A stretch of DNA of 64,000 bases from Anas platyrhynchos (lineage: Eukaryota; Chordata; Aves; Anseriformes; Anatidae): contig NC_092587.1 of the NCBI RefSeq assembly GCF_047663525.1, positions 143,646,001 to 143,710,000 of the forward strand, given 5' to 3'. Shown in pieces: positions 43,901 to 55,496 of this stretch (position 1 is its first letter; each line of letters begins with the position of its first letter). The translations under genes and the position numbers were made by a program. The notes under the pieces are model-generated. The model did no database searches. It saw nothing but the letters and a program-made list of their open reading frames with translations, and was not told the origin of the DNA.

Positions 43901-46900
43901 CCCAACCAATTTCATTTTGATGACAATCATCAGTAAGTATCTTTCAGGTCCAGCTGTTTCAAATCCAGCAACAAAGAACTCAAGAGAACGGCGAAACATT
44001 GACCTCCCTGTTCTTGATGTGCATGCTGTAGCCAGGGAAGAGGGAGAGGGTATGGAAACTACAGACACAGAGTCTGTGTCTTCTGCTGGCACTTACATTC
44101 CATCCTTGGAACAGCTTCTGAACTCCCCAGAAACAAAGCCTGGTAGGTTGAACGCATGGTTTTTGGAAGCATTTGCCTGTGTAAGCTGCAGAAATTTGCA
44201 CCCTCAAAATACACAAAAATACTTTGTTCTCAGGCTCATAGGTGCAATACACAAATCTAATTAGTTCCACTCAGTATACCCTGTCCTGAAGTTCTGTATG
44301 AGTCTTTTCCTTCAGTAAAGATTAACAACAAAAACTTGTGACAGTATTTAGCAATTTAAAGACTGTATCTGTAACTTTCTAAAGGGAAAAAAGATGGTTG
44401 AATAAATCAGAATAGTTCAGCACTGTGTTCTGGACTAGTATTTGCTTGAGACAATTAAGTGAAATAACTCTCCTTAATGAAAAGATAAACTGTGTGTTCA
44501 TCTTTATCAGAACAGGAATTCATATCATTTTCAGGAAAATGAAAGCCAGTGTGAAGAACAGTAGAAAATAAAAGAGTAGAAAAGGTAGAAGAATAAATGG
44601 TAGCATCTAGTTGTGTTTTGAGAAGTCTACTGAATACCGTATGGAGAAATGTTGAAAAATCTCCATATATGGGTGGGAAACAAGGGCTAAATTAAAACCA
44701 TATATCTTGATGTACTTAGAGCTGATTTGTTGGTCCTCTTCTAAGAAATTTATGTATACAAAAATAGCTTGCAAAATGAGCATGCACCAGCAGAAGTGAT
44801 GGCTATTAATTTGGCAGCTTGAATTTGCATGGATTTCATTTCCTGTGTTAATGAAGTCCTAATGTTAAGTTAGCCTAAAGTAGGCGCAAATGCCTTTTCC
44901 TTCTTTCTCAGTTTTCTTTTCCAATTCATTGCAGAACCATCTCAGTGGCAAACAGAGCTCAGCAAGGATGAACTGATTCAAAAATTAAACACAACAACGA
45001 AGAGTGCTGATCACTTGAATGAATTACTTCGTGAATCAGAAGCAACCAATGCGATCCTAATGGAACAAATAAAGGTTAGCAGATGTGCAGTGAATGTGGG
45101 GACAGCTCTAATTTCTATGGTCTATTTTGTAGACCAAATGTTTAACACCAAACATCTTTCAGAAAATCCCAGTCTATGGAAATTCAGTGATGCAAAACTT
45201 AATTTTGGGAAGGGCTTTATTCCACAAAAGAAGTTAGTGCTTCTAAAGTGAACTTTTTTATTTTCCAGTTTCTCTTATTTGGGATGGAGGGGAAGTTTAA
45301 AAAAAAAAAAGTCAGATTTTAGAAGTTTAGTGTCTAGTAAAGTGCCTTTACTTTTTTTTTTTTTAGCTAAAAACACTAAATTCTGAGGAAAACATTCGTT
45401 TTTCTTCCTGTAATCCCTTTCCAACTGTCCTAAGTTAAAACAAGATATATGCATCTCTCTAAACATACTAATAGAGCCTGGTTTGATTTGATTGTACCTC
45501 CTGGAATTTTTCTAAAAACATTTTTAAAGTTAATGTAAATGTAACTTTTCTTAACTAAATGTAACACTTCTTTTATAAATGATTTTTGTAACACAATTTT
45601 GTTAACCCTCTGATCCAGGTTTTCTAACTTTTCAACTCTTTACCACTGAAATTGAATAGTATCTCATAATTATTGAATATATTTTACTAGAATAATTACT
45701 TCTGATCAATAAAAACTTATTTCTGGACAAAATTATCACCTGTTCAAGCTTCATTGGGTTGTTGTCCAGAACGTTGCTATGCACACATCATCCTTTCTGA
45801 AGCAAGCTGAATAATTTGCATTTTAGCTCTTCAAAATACTATTGTTCAATTGTTTTTCTGTGACGCAAACAATATTGTGTGGTCTTTTTCCTCATGTGCA
45901 GCTTCTTAAGAGTGAAATAAGAAGACTGGAACGAAATCAGGAGAGAGAAAAGTCTGTAGCTAATCTGGAATATCTGAAGAACGTTCTGTTGCAGTTTATA
46001 TTTCTAAAATCGGGAAGTGAGAGAGAGAGGCTGCTGCCAGTAATAGACACCATGTTGCAGCTCAGTCCTGAAGAGAAAGGAAAGCTGGTTGCAATTGCCC
46101 AAGGTAAGTGAGATTCAAAACATTGTCACCAAAAAAAAAAAAAAAAATGGAACTGAAGGCAACTGGAATTCTGTTCTGTCTTTTATGTAGACCTTTGGGG
46201 AAAAACAAAGTTTAGCAGCAAGTTTAGTAGCATAATGCCTGTGAGCTAAAATAAAGTCATGCTAGTCTTCTGGGAATCTACTATTCAGTTTTCATAAAAT
46301 TGATAAATACCTGAAAACATAGTTACATGTATACTTAAATTTTAATTACTTCTGACACACTTTAGAAAGATGATAGTAAGCTATAAAAATGTAATGTGTT
46401 CAATATTTTGAGTAGGATTAAAGATTTGTCAAAGTGACCTTAAAAATAGAGGTTCCCATAGGTTAATAGTTTTCTTGGCAGATGTTTTAAAAAGATAATT
46501 AAAGTGGTTCTCTAAAGGCAGTACTGCAGACCTAATATTCGCTTCAATAAATCAGCTTTAATTTAAAAAACATCTTCAACTAAGTGTGCCTCTTGTTTAA
46601 GAACTGTTGGAACTAGGGAAGGAAGGCAGAAGAATTAAGCCTTTAAAGAAATTAACCCAAGAGCTGTAATGATATATAACAGAGTATTTGACAAGTAGCC
46701 AGAACATTATCTGGTTTGTCCCCTTAAAAATCCTTTTTAAGGTATTGTTTGTATCTTCTCAAAATCAACATGTAGCTTTAGCACATCATTAGCAACTGAC
46801 ATATACTTACTCTATTATTTTAAAATAATTTGTAAATACCGTGTGTATATATGAACACTTAAAACTATTGAACAAAAACACTGAACATGAAAAGTGACAT

Positions 46901-47289
46901 TATAATGCATTCCATGATAATCTCCACATTTGGAAATGTATGACTTCAGTTAAGCCTATAGCATTTCAGTGTTCTGGCACTATGAGCCGGATTTTTCTGA
47001 AGATGATAAAGTGGTTATTTTAAGTGCACTTGGTGATTAAATTCCTTGAACACGTTTTTGGCAACATGAAAATAAGTAAATGTTACCTCTTCAGCAAGTT
47101 TACAAGGATAGCATTTGAAAACTGACAGAGGGGAGGAGGGTGTCAAGATCAGTTTTCCAAATGATGTAATGTCTAGCACACTAAATTTAGTTCACAGTAT
47201 GTTTTTCTTCTCCTTCAGGTGAGGAAGAGAGTACCTCAAGGCCCTCTGGCTGGGCTTCATACCTTCACAGCTGGTCAGGACTTCGATGA
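22963..47289 (+). CDS. GCC2: GCC2 / GCC185, trans-Golgi GRIP-domain coiled-coil tether (23 coding exons, 1690 aa)
   Basis: A long rod-like trans-Golgi tether whose relatives bind Rab and Arl GTPases and capture endosome-derived vesicles. Exons: 22963-22968, 24709-24771, 25408-25492, 26536-26603, 27447-27551, 28284-30764, 31451-31520, 32180-32280, 32361-32459, 33522-33641, 34977-35141, 35532-35636, 36237-36399, 36940-37040, 37162-37239, 37893-38030, 39646-39767, 41392-41568, 42780-42997, 43948-44142, 44935-45074, 45902-46103, 47219-47289. They sum to 5,073 bases with consistent phases. The N-terminal [19 protein letters not shown] and C-terminal [13 protein letters not shown] match human GCC2 as I recall it (about 1,684 aa). 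Heptad-rich coiled coil fills most of residues 25-1600, followed by a GRIP domain at about 1615-1665. Exon 1 encodes only Met-Glu. All introns are GT-AG except intron 15, which is GC-AG. Introns hold no other genes, only CR1 pieces in introns 1 and 9. Confidence 0.96.
23258..23679 (+). mobile_element. CR1 LINE 3' fragment in GCC2 intron 1, plus orientation
   Basis: The translation shows remnants of the CR1 ORF2 C-terminus in shifting frames: [15 protein letters not shown], then [20 protein letters not shown], then [15 protein letters not shown]. Stops such as that at 23,323-23,325 break it. It ends in the CR1 tail TTTCCAACCTGAGTGATTCT followed by GTGAT. The copy is 5'-truncated and non-functional. 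Confidence 0.92.
28284..30764 (+). other. GCC2: GCC2 exon 6, giant coiled-coil exon (827 codons)
   Basis: A single uninterrupted 2,481-base exon encodes almost half the protein. It is rich in Glu, Lys, Leu and Gln with leucine heptads and no cysteine-rich or catalytic module. It includes segments conserved in human GCC2 as I recall it, such as [16 protein letters not shown] and [18 protein letters not shown]. The acceptor is TTTGTTTAG. The donor AAG-GTTATA is weak. Reading through it adds only VIFCY before a stop at 30,780-30,782, so intron retention would give a truncated protein lacking GRIP. Confidence 0.9.
32810..33325 (+). mobile_element. Decayed CR1-type LINE pieces in GCC2 intron 9, plus orientation
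   Basis: The left piece (about 32,810-33,055) resembles the reverse-transcriptase region of CR1 ORF2. It reads [11 protein letters not shown] near 32,993-33,025, against the usual LDFxKAFDTVxH, and the second motif Asp is Asn. An A/T-rich block of about 33,072-33,124 follows. The right piece (about 33,160-33,325) is a CR1 3' end with ACCTCCTGAGGTCTCTTCC and AACCTGAATTATTCTAG. It could be one element with a large internal deletion or two insertions. Confidence 0.7.
33103..33124. repeat. Poly(A) tract inside an A/T-rich inverted repeat
   Basis: A run of 22 A is preceded by TTTTTTTTAAAAAAAGCA, GG, TGCTTTTTTAAAA. That arrangement can fold as an A7GCA / TGCT6 hairpin (about 33,082-33,102). It lies between the two CR1 pieces of GCC2 intron 9. 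Confidence 0.8.
37240..37892 (+). other. GCC2: GCC2 intron 15, non-canonical GC-AG intron
   Basis: Exon 15 ends in GAATCCTTTAAG and the intron starts GCAAGAC at 37,240. The acceptor is CCTTTTCAG ending 37,892. The junction joins VESFK to [12 protein letters not shown], matching human VEVYK-IQLAEITSEKHK as recalled. No GT within a few bases keeps the frame. The AAG-GCAAG context is the known strong consensus for GC donors, which makes a sequencing error less likely. Confidence 0.85.
39330..39415. repeat. GCC2: AT-rich low-complexity sequence in GCC2 intron 16
   Basis: Imperfect repeats of ATATAAAT, ATAAATAT and GAATATAAATA units with almost no G or C. The stretch starts about 1.3 kb downstream of exon 16. 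No gene or transposon signature is seen. Confidence 0.6.
45902..46103 (+). other. GCC2: GCC2 exon 22, GRIP domain
   Basis: This exon encodes residues 1601-1668 (codon 1668 is split by the intron), beginning [18 protein letters not shown] and running through [13 protein letters not shown] to [13 protein letters not shown]. It carries the core of the GRIP domain, which in this family binds Arl1-GTP and directs the protein to the trans-Golgi. The invariant Tyr of the family (Tyr1624 here, in LEYLKNV) is present, as are the hydrophobic residues of the following helices. The final exon adds the 23-residue tail ending SWSGLR. Confidence 0.93.
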
Positions 47290-49560
47290 GACAGTGGAAA
47301 TACTGAAGCTTTAAACACATTCCACCATTGCAAAACAAAAAAACACAGTTCAGTGCTACAACACCAATGGGTTGTTCTACTTTAAGATTTCTCTGTTTTC
47401 AGCTTTTTAGCTTTTTCTAAGGAAGAAGCCTTGGTAGCTCTGAAAGGCTGTTCTGTGCTGTTTGACAGCAGTGTACCTCTTGTTAGAGCTGATGATCAGA
47501 AGTGACAAAATTAACTGTAAATTGCTTGCAACAGAATTTGGCAAATCCGTGCCAGGTATTCTGATGTTGATTTAAAACTTGATCTAATAGTAACTGGAAT
47601 AACTAGATTTCAGATTTAAAGCATTTTGAAGTGTTTACAGTTTTTCACGTTTTTGTCAGCTCACTAATCTATACGGTTCGTGCTATTCTCTGCATGTAGA
47701 AATTAAAGTAGTTATTTCCTTTCTGGTGATGCTTACAAGGTGTAAGATCACTTGGAAACAGAAGTGGGATTTTCTGTTTTGACTAAATTTTTAGTCTTGG
47801 TTATATTTTTCTTACGCAGTAGCTGGAGTGAAGATATGAAGGCAGTGGTCCACAAAATTTAGAAGGTGCCTAAAGCTATATAAAGTGTAATGTCTGGCAC
47901 ATCTGGGGCATGGTACTGTAATGGAGATTAATGGCATCTGTGGAAGTGTTAGGATAGTATTCCAACATCAGCAGTCATAAGTGAGCTGAAGCTTTAGGAG
48001 AAAAGGCTTAAGCTATGACTTTGTAACCTGAGGTTCTGTTCAAGACCAGGAAGAAATCTTGTGTTACTGCAGTGATGCCTGTACTTAAAAGGCTACTCAT
48101 AGTTTTATTGAAGATACTAAAGGAAGAATTATGAGTTCATGTATCAGATTCCTAGTGGTGACTTTGGAGGGAAAAGGACAGATTTCATCAATAGATGCAT
48201 CTTTTAAATGTCCTGATGATCAAAGATGTTACCTTCTGTCACTTCTGTGTTTGCACACATAGTTTGCACAAATCTTTTGGACAGGTACTTTAATTTCTGT
48301 TCCAGGCTCTTCAACAGAATGGCTTTTTTGTTCGTTTCCAAGAAAAATAAATCTCTGAAACAGAAGTATTTCTTCTATTACTAGCACAGCACCTTTTTTT
48401 AAGCTTGTGTCTTTTTTCCCCTTGCTAGTCCATACTGCCTTTCACTATCTTAATTTATTTGTACATTACTGAAGTGCTTACAAGTGCTTTTGTACCCTGC
48501 TTACCTTACAACCAGAGTCCTTTAATGTTTTTTTCCACTCGTATGCTCTCTGTGCAGTTTTACAGTGAATCATTCCCTGCTACACATACCAATGCTAAAT
48601 AGTATTCTTTTCTTTCTGTCCATCTTAATTGAGGCCCTGAGGAAATGATGCTTATTCCTTTTAATATTGCTTTGTTCAGGGCTGAAATGTATTTGCATAT
48701 AAGAACAGAAAGTCAGCATGTACTGTGAATAAACTGTTCGGTAACTGAGCTTTTAGATTTTTTTTACTTGTATATATTTCAGTGCACAACTGACATATCC
48801 AGCATACTTCATTTAGGTATTTTAATTTCTTTCCATACTCTTGAGTACCATTTTTTATTTTTTCTTCTATTATATGCTCTAACTGGAATCTTTATGGTTT
48901 GTGCTACCAGTGAAAACATCCTGTTTCAGGTCACAAAACTGAAAACTGACAGCATAGGGCATCTGCGGTTTGTAAATGTGGATTGCAAGCACGAAGCCAT
49001 ATTTGCTGTTTTTTGAAATGATAACCATACCCTCAACATCTGTGATTTGCTCCAGATCTCGTTTAATTCTAACTCCCATTTGCAGCTGAACTTGGTTAAT
49101 GTCACTCAAAAGAATGCTAGAACAGAGCGAGGGGAGGTTTCAAATATGCATAAAAATATGTGCAAGTCATTCTCCTGCTGTGACTTGAACAATGGAAGCA
49201 CATGAGCAAAGGGGTACAAATTCTTTTCATTTGGTTCAAACTTTGCAGCTGATCTGGTTTAGTCTTTTCTTCATGATGCCTGCTCAACTGTCTGTGGAAA
49301 GCTGTGACAAGTTCCTTTTTAAATGCCTATGTCAGAACTGAAGATTATTTATCGTTGTAAACTGTGAATAAATGTATGCAAGTAACATATCACTGGCTGT
49401 ACTAAGTACCAGTTGCTTATTGACTTTTCAGGTCTGAGTTGCATGCTCACTGATTTTAGTAAAATTCAAGTATTATACTGATGAATGTAGTGGACACCTC
49501 TTGCATTGCTATATATATTTTTTGTACAATGGAAGATTAAAGTCTTAATATAAAACTATT
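47290..49560 (+). other. GCC2: GCC2 3'UTR with several candidate poly(A) signals
   Basis: AT-rich non-coding sequence after the TGA contains AATAAA at 48,346-48,351, 48,728-48,733 and 49,367-49,372, and ATTAAA at 49,536-49,541. This suggests alternative polyadenylation with 3'UTRs from about 1.1 to about 2.3 kb. Which sites are used cannot be told from sequence alone. Confidence 0.6.
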
Positions 49561-52500
49561 TTAATAACTACTAAACTGTGTTTGAATGCTAAGACTGCTA
49601 GAATTTAACCTTTGTGGCAATAAACTCTGCAAACAAACATATCAAGATTTAATATGCGCTTCTATTAAGTGGCATAGAAGACTGTGGACTAGAAGCAGAA
49701 TTATTTTGCATAATGAAGTTTTTCTGTCATGTATTTGTAATGTACAGCATTGCTTTTTGAAAGCAAATCACAGCTATGCTTGAAAGTTGTAACTACTGCT
49801 GCTGCTTGACGTGCTGTGGTGCTCTTTGTTGGAAGAGCGCTGTGCTGGCTTTGCTTTCTGGTTCTATTTTTTTCCTTTCTTCACAGTGTCATAGTTGTTA
49901 TGGTATTTTCCAGAAAGTGTAATCCCTACCCAAAGACTTTAAGCTTCAGACCAGATTTTACTCTTATCTCCCTGCTTTCAGCCCTAGCTTCCCAACAGCA
50001 GGGCACAGCTTAATAAAAGAGACCCTACTGTCACTATGCAGAGTGATTCTGAGTTCAGACATTGTAGGCCCTGTGGCCCTATTTTAACTATTTATGTGGG
50101 CTTTGACTTAAAAGTGGGTTATATATGTGCCTTGTGTTCCACTTTCTACAGAACAGAGGCCCATCAATGCAAGCAAAACATCTTCCAGTTGGAAGACCAG
50201 AAGCTGAAAGACTTAAGTGTAGATAATGACCAGTTGGGTTTGGGGTTCAATAAGGGCCAGAGGGAACCCACATTAGAAGTGGTTCAGGGGAGAGTGGAGT
50301 TGTGTCTTCCTTTCCTGACCCACCTCTGCCTTCCCCAGTGCATGACAGAAGAATTTAAATCCTCCTTGCTGCATCTCCCTGCATCCTTCTGCTTTGGAAA
50401 CACATATCCTGAAATTGTTGGGGGGGAAAATACTTTAAAACTGTCATGAGTGGCTTCACCTGGTGCACCACTTCTTCCTGAACTGATTGTTCTGCTACTG
50501 TGAAAATGTCTCTCAAAAGAGCCTTCCAAATAGCAGTTAACACCCCCAAGCTGAAACCAAATGTATAAAGAGATAAAAAGGTGGTGTAGTAATTTCAGAA
50601 TTACTAGGGCTGTGATGCCCTTTTCATGTGGCCATCACTTCAATAAAATTCACCTTTACGCAACAGCATGCCTTTCTTTTTCCCTGAATGCCGCCTACTA
50701 CCTGAGGAAATGCTGCTCCAATGCAAGGTAGAAAAGGGGCATGTTTCCTGTGGTCTTAAAGAAAAGAGTATGTGGATGTGGTGTAGTAGCTGTGTGCTCC
50801 TTTCTGTAGAACACGGTAATAGTGACGGCAACTTGGATGGATGGAAGAGGGAAAAATGAAATTGTTTTTGGGGAAAAAAGTGTGAAAAGTAAACCTAAGA
50901 GCAAACAGATCAACAGTCAAAAAAGAAAGTCTGAAGTCCAAAGTCAACTTTTAATCCGAACACACGTGTTTGGGGAAGGGAAGGAATTATCCATCTACCT
51001 CTCAGATTCAGCGATCTAAAATATCTAATATTGCTCTAATATTGCCTTGCAAGGATGAGGTATTAGGGTCAGGAGCTTCCTTCCTGCCCTGATCAAGGCC
51101 GGACTGAATAATGAGGATAGAGGGTAGTAAAGCAAAGTTGAAAAATGCTCATCAGTTACTGCTCAGCAATTAAACCTTCTGGTATTAGCAAATCACTTAT
51201 TCTCTTTGCTGACAGCTGAATGTCTGTGAGCATCTTAAGGCATCTTAAGAATCCAAGGTAATCAGTGTAAAAACCAGCGTGCTATTTTGGGCACAGGCAC
51301 AGTCCCAGACCTCATATAATGGCCTCTGAAAGTGTTTGAAATTGATAGACATTGGATAGCAGCTGCATGTGAGCGCAGGATTTAAGGGTTTCATTGTCTC
51401 ATCTGAAAGCTTAATTGCTTGAAAATCGAAGCTTGTTCTGAGAACACTCAGCCCTTTTCCTGAGTGGATGCACGTATTAGTTCTTGGGTCTCTTGCCATT
51501 CGTAGCGCACAAAACATCTGAAAAGTTAAATCCATGGAAAATGTTGCACAACTGTAGGAAAAGGCTTTTACCTAAGTACTGCTTAACTCTCCTTATTCCT
51601 CCTTGTGGAGTTAGGCTGCTGATGCTCAGCAGTGCTTTTGGCAAGGGAGGAGGCCAGTCACAGCATTTTGGCTTTTGGTAGCTAAATATTTATACAGACT
51701 AGTTAATGTTCCTCTCACGAGTAGTCAACAGGAATTACTCAAACCTGCAGCCACAGCAATCCAAGTGAAGCTGTTGTTGATGGGGTGGCCCTCACGTTCT
51801 CTAGCAGCCTTTCTCTTGAGAACCACTCAAACCAGTTGTTTGCAGAGAGCTAGGGGATAGTGGATATATCACATTCTTCTTGCAGGACAAGGATTTTCAG
51901 AAAATGCAGAAAAGCTAATGATAGATTTTGTGAGAAGTTGCCTGGAAGAAAAGCTTAAAATAGAAAAATTACATACTTCAATTACTTTGTGTTGTAACCT
52001 GTTTGTTTCCCCTCTAGTTACCCCAAGGTATTTGGGTGACTTATGTGCTTCTTGACTCTTGAGCTACATTTTCTTTCTCTGGAGGCCCTCAGAGCAGTGG
52101 CATTAGCAAAAACATCCACATAGCCACGCAAGATGATAGATGTTCTAAATGCACCAGGAGAAAGACTTAGGAGTCCCAGCTGCAGGCAGATTATCACTGA
52201 GGGGAATGTTGAAGTGCTGATATGCATCTGTAATTCTAATTGGTTGCATCAAATAAATAGAATTGAGCAATTATTTTTTTCCCCAATGGTGATACCACTG
52301 ATCCTGCAACAGTGAGGGATGATGTTTCTGCTAAAATACAGTCCATGTGTGACAAAGAAAAAGGAGGGTGTCAGCAGGACAAGGAGATCATTGGATCCTT
52401 GCCATCAGATCTGTTCCCTACCTTCTGTGGTAGAACAGCGAAGACTTGGAAAAAGTATCTCTGATAACGGGTGGGTAAGGAATTTGGGGTGGGTCAGGTA

Positions 52501-53556
52501 GTGGCTTATTTCTTGTGACGGGTCGAGTACAATAATGGCCTGATGAGCAGAAAGGATGACTGTGGCTTTAACTCTTCTCTTGGCTTCCTTTATCAGTGTA
52601 GGCTAAGGTTTCAGTTTGGAACAGATTCCCTGAACTTTTTTTAAAGCATCACCAACAGTAAACATTGCTGTGGACAAATACTCCTCTGTTATACACAAGT
52701 AACATAAAAGCATAAATAAAACTGTAAGCATAATACCATGAGCACTAAAAGTCATTAAATTACTTTGTAAAGTACCTGTTTCGTGGTGCTGCCAGAAGCT
52801 TTTTCTTCAGCCATTAGTGCATCCATCCAATTACTGACCTTGTCATGAAGCATAAATTTATGCTGCTAAGCACAGAATTTTAATGATCAGTTTTGCAGGT
52901 TTTTGAGGTTGATCTATAAGAGTTATGTCCTTGTTCCTGCACTATCCCTTTCCAGCTTCCAAGAAAAGGTGAAGCCAAATATACTAAAATGCATGAAGCA
53001 GAAATTTGCCTTTGCTTTTGTAGGGATGTCAGAATGATCACTAGAATGATGCTGCAGCTATTCTGAATAAACTATACACTATGTAAAAAGATACCAGAGA
53101 TTTCTGTGGAGCTCAAACAGTGGTCAATAGTTGTTTCTACAACTGAGTTGCAAAAACATTATTAATGCTGAGCAAGAATTTGAAATTTAATTCATAATTT
53201 GTGAATCCATTAAGGGTTTTGCTAGGAATGTTACCTGGACATCCTGTGTTCAAAAGTTATTCATACTTAAATGATCAGAAGACACTCAAAGATGCCTTTG
53301 CTGTTGCTTTAGCCTCATAGTTTTGAAAGTATGATAAGAAGAATGCAGTACCTGCAGTTTCATGAAGTTCAGTGAGAACGCAAAAGCTAGGACAAATACC
53401 CTTGAGGTTGAGACCCCCAAGTGTAAGCATTGACAAGACTCTGTGTTGCCGAGCCTAAATTAGAACCTTTTTGCTTGATAACATCTGTTTCTCTAGGCAT
53501 AAGTATTTATGTAAGGAAAACCTACCAAAAAAGCCTTATTGCTTAAGCTGTGAAGA
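49561..53556. other. Intergenic region between GCC2 and LIMS1, left part
   Basis: Mostly AT-rich unique sequence. One open frame, 50,036-50,449 (137 codons, + strand), contains GYICALCSTFYRTEAHQCKQ, a weak resemblance to a matrin-type zinc finger (see findings). No splice structure, CpG island or conserved exon is apparent, and no other feature is supported. Confidence 0.45.
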
Positions 53557-53725
53557 TCATAAAATCATGAAATATCCCAAGTTGGAAGGGACCCACAAGG
53601 ACCATTGAGTCTAATTCCTGGCTTCACACAGGACCACCCAAAAATCAGACAATGTGTCTGAAAGAATTGTCCAAACACTCCTTGAACTCTGGCAGGCTCA
53701 GTGCTGTGACCACTACTCTGGGAAA
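53557..53725 (-). mobile_element. CR1 3' fragment, minus orientation
   Basis: The + strand reads ATCATAAAATCATGAAATAT, then CCCAAGTTGGAAGGGACCCA, CAAGGACCATTGAGT and CACACAGGACCACCC. This is the reverse complement of a common avian CR1 tail. The right boundary is approximate. Confidence 0.85.
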
Positions 53726-53882
53726 GGAGCCTGTGAAGACAATGAAGAAGACAAAGCGATAAGTAATTTTTTAAGTACCTGGGCTCTTATTTACTCAAAT
53801 TTCTTTATATCATGTCAAAATTGTAAAACATTTTTTCTGGAAATGGAAAGAACTCGGTGTAAAGATGATAGCATTCATCATC

Positions 53883-54060
53883 ACAGATCATAAAAATCAT
53901 AAAGGTTGGAAAAGACCTCCAAGATCATCTGGTCCAACTGTCCCCCTACCACCAATATCACTCAATAAACCATGTTCCTAAGTACCACATGCAACCTTTT
54001 CTTAAACACATGGGGCTGTTCCTCCAACAAGATTTCCTTCTTCACTTTCCCAGGCCTACA
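53883..54060 (-). mobile_element. CR1 3' fragment, minus orientation
   Basis: The + strand reads ATCATAAAGGTTGGAAAAGA, then CCTCCAAGATCATCTGGTCC and AACTGTCCCCCTACCACCAA. This belongs to a different CR1 subfamily from the copy 150 bases to its left, so the two are probably separate insertions in the same orientation. Confidence 0.85.
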
Positions 54061-55424
54061 ACAATTGGTCTTGTTTCTCTGGCATCAGCAACACTGATAA
54101 TTTTGGTTCTGAATAGGTAAAGAGTAGGTAAAGATTCTGCACTGTCATTTCTACCACTGCCAGCCCTGGTATTACACGTTGGTATTTCAACAATGATGGA
54201 AGGCTTAATGTTTCCCAGAAACGGAACATCAAAAGCATATATTCAAATAAAACTGATTTTTAGTTTGCTCTAGCATGGAGACATAATTAAAAAATAAATA
54301 AATGTTAATATTGTGATTAAGACACTGGTCTGGAGACATGGAGTCATAAATCCCTGCTCTGCCACATGCTTCCTTTGTGAACTTAATTTCAACTGCTCTG
54401 TCTCCACCTCCTCACTTGCCTTCTGGGGATACTTGCACTTACCCTCCTGATACTAACCATGTTAGTGGTAGAATGGCCAAGCTAATGATGGCTTCACAGG
54501 CAGATTACCATTGGGAAAAAAAAAAAAAAAAAAACTGCATAGGAAGAAAGTGGTCGTAGTCTTTCATTATACAGGATTGGAAAAAATGACATTTTTTCTT
54601 TTGAGTTTTGCAGTATGCATTTGTGAATCCTATTAAACTATTAACGTAAGTACTCTGGACTGAATTTTACAAGTTAATTAGGATGCCAGAATGCTCTAAT
54701 ACTATGTAATGGAGATCATTAAGAATTGTTATTTCTGATGTACAGGAAGTCAAAGCAAAAATTTAAGACAGATCCCAAAGCCAAGGCACAAACTTGCTGT
54801 AAAGTGCACAGAGTCTGGGGAGGCAAGCTTCAAAACTGAATGCCTAGATCTTCTTGTTAGTGTGCTTCCGAAAGCTGTTAGCACTTACCATTTGGCTTAC
54901 TGCTTGGTGGAGGCTCTCCCACTCCTTGCAAGTGCCTTTGTTGCTTTGAGATGAGATTGCTAGCAGAGCGTGCTCCAGGGCTGTCATCTTTAAAGGCACC
55001 GGAAAACTGCACAGGGTGCAATTCACTCGCTATTAAAGCTATTAATGCATTTACTAAAGGAAGGACCACAACAGCTGTGCTCATTGCCGTGCCTGGGCTG
55101 TTAATTATTTCCAGAGGTGGCCGTTTTGGAGTTTGCTGCCCTGGCAGGGGCAGGCATGGTGCAGTACCGATGGCACAGGTCCTGTTCCAGGCCACGCTGG
55201 TCGGAGGTGCCGCTTGTGATCTGAGAGGCTCCTTGCAGCCAAACTGGGGTTAATTAAAGACTTTTGAGAAGCTGCCTACAAGTAACGTGGCAGGCTGCCC
55301 AAAGTTGATTAGAAAGAAAAACAACCGGGGTAGTGTTACCTTCAACAGGCACAGAGTGAGCACTTACCTATTGAGATGATATACGGAAGTCCTGCTGCCA
55401 GATGGTGCGTGGAGGGTTTTGTTT
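54061..55424. other. Intergenic region, right part
   Basis: No gene recognised. It contains a 19-base A tract at 54,516-54,534. GC content rises from about 54,850 toward LIMS1. Frames up to 105 codons near 54,878-55,253 on both strands show no domain and no splice support. Confidence 0.45.
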
Positions 55425-55493
55425 GGTTGTTGGTTTTTTGTTTGGTTGTTGTTTCGCTGTTTTTTTTTGTTTGTTTGTTTGTTTGTTTTTTAA
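55425..55493. repeat. (GTTT)n-like simple repeat
   Basis: T-rich sequence of TTTGG, GTTTT and a closing run of GTTTGTTTGTTTGTTTGTTT directly abuts the 3' end of the minus-strand CR1 at 55,497. CR1 elements do not normally carry long A tails, so this may be a pre-existing tract at the target site. Confidence 0.75.
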
Positions 55494-55496
55494 GCA

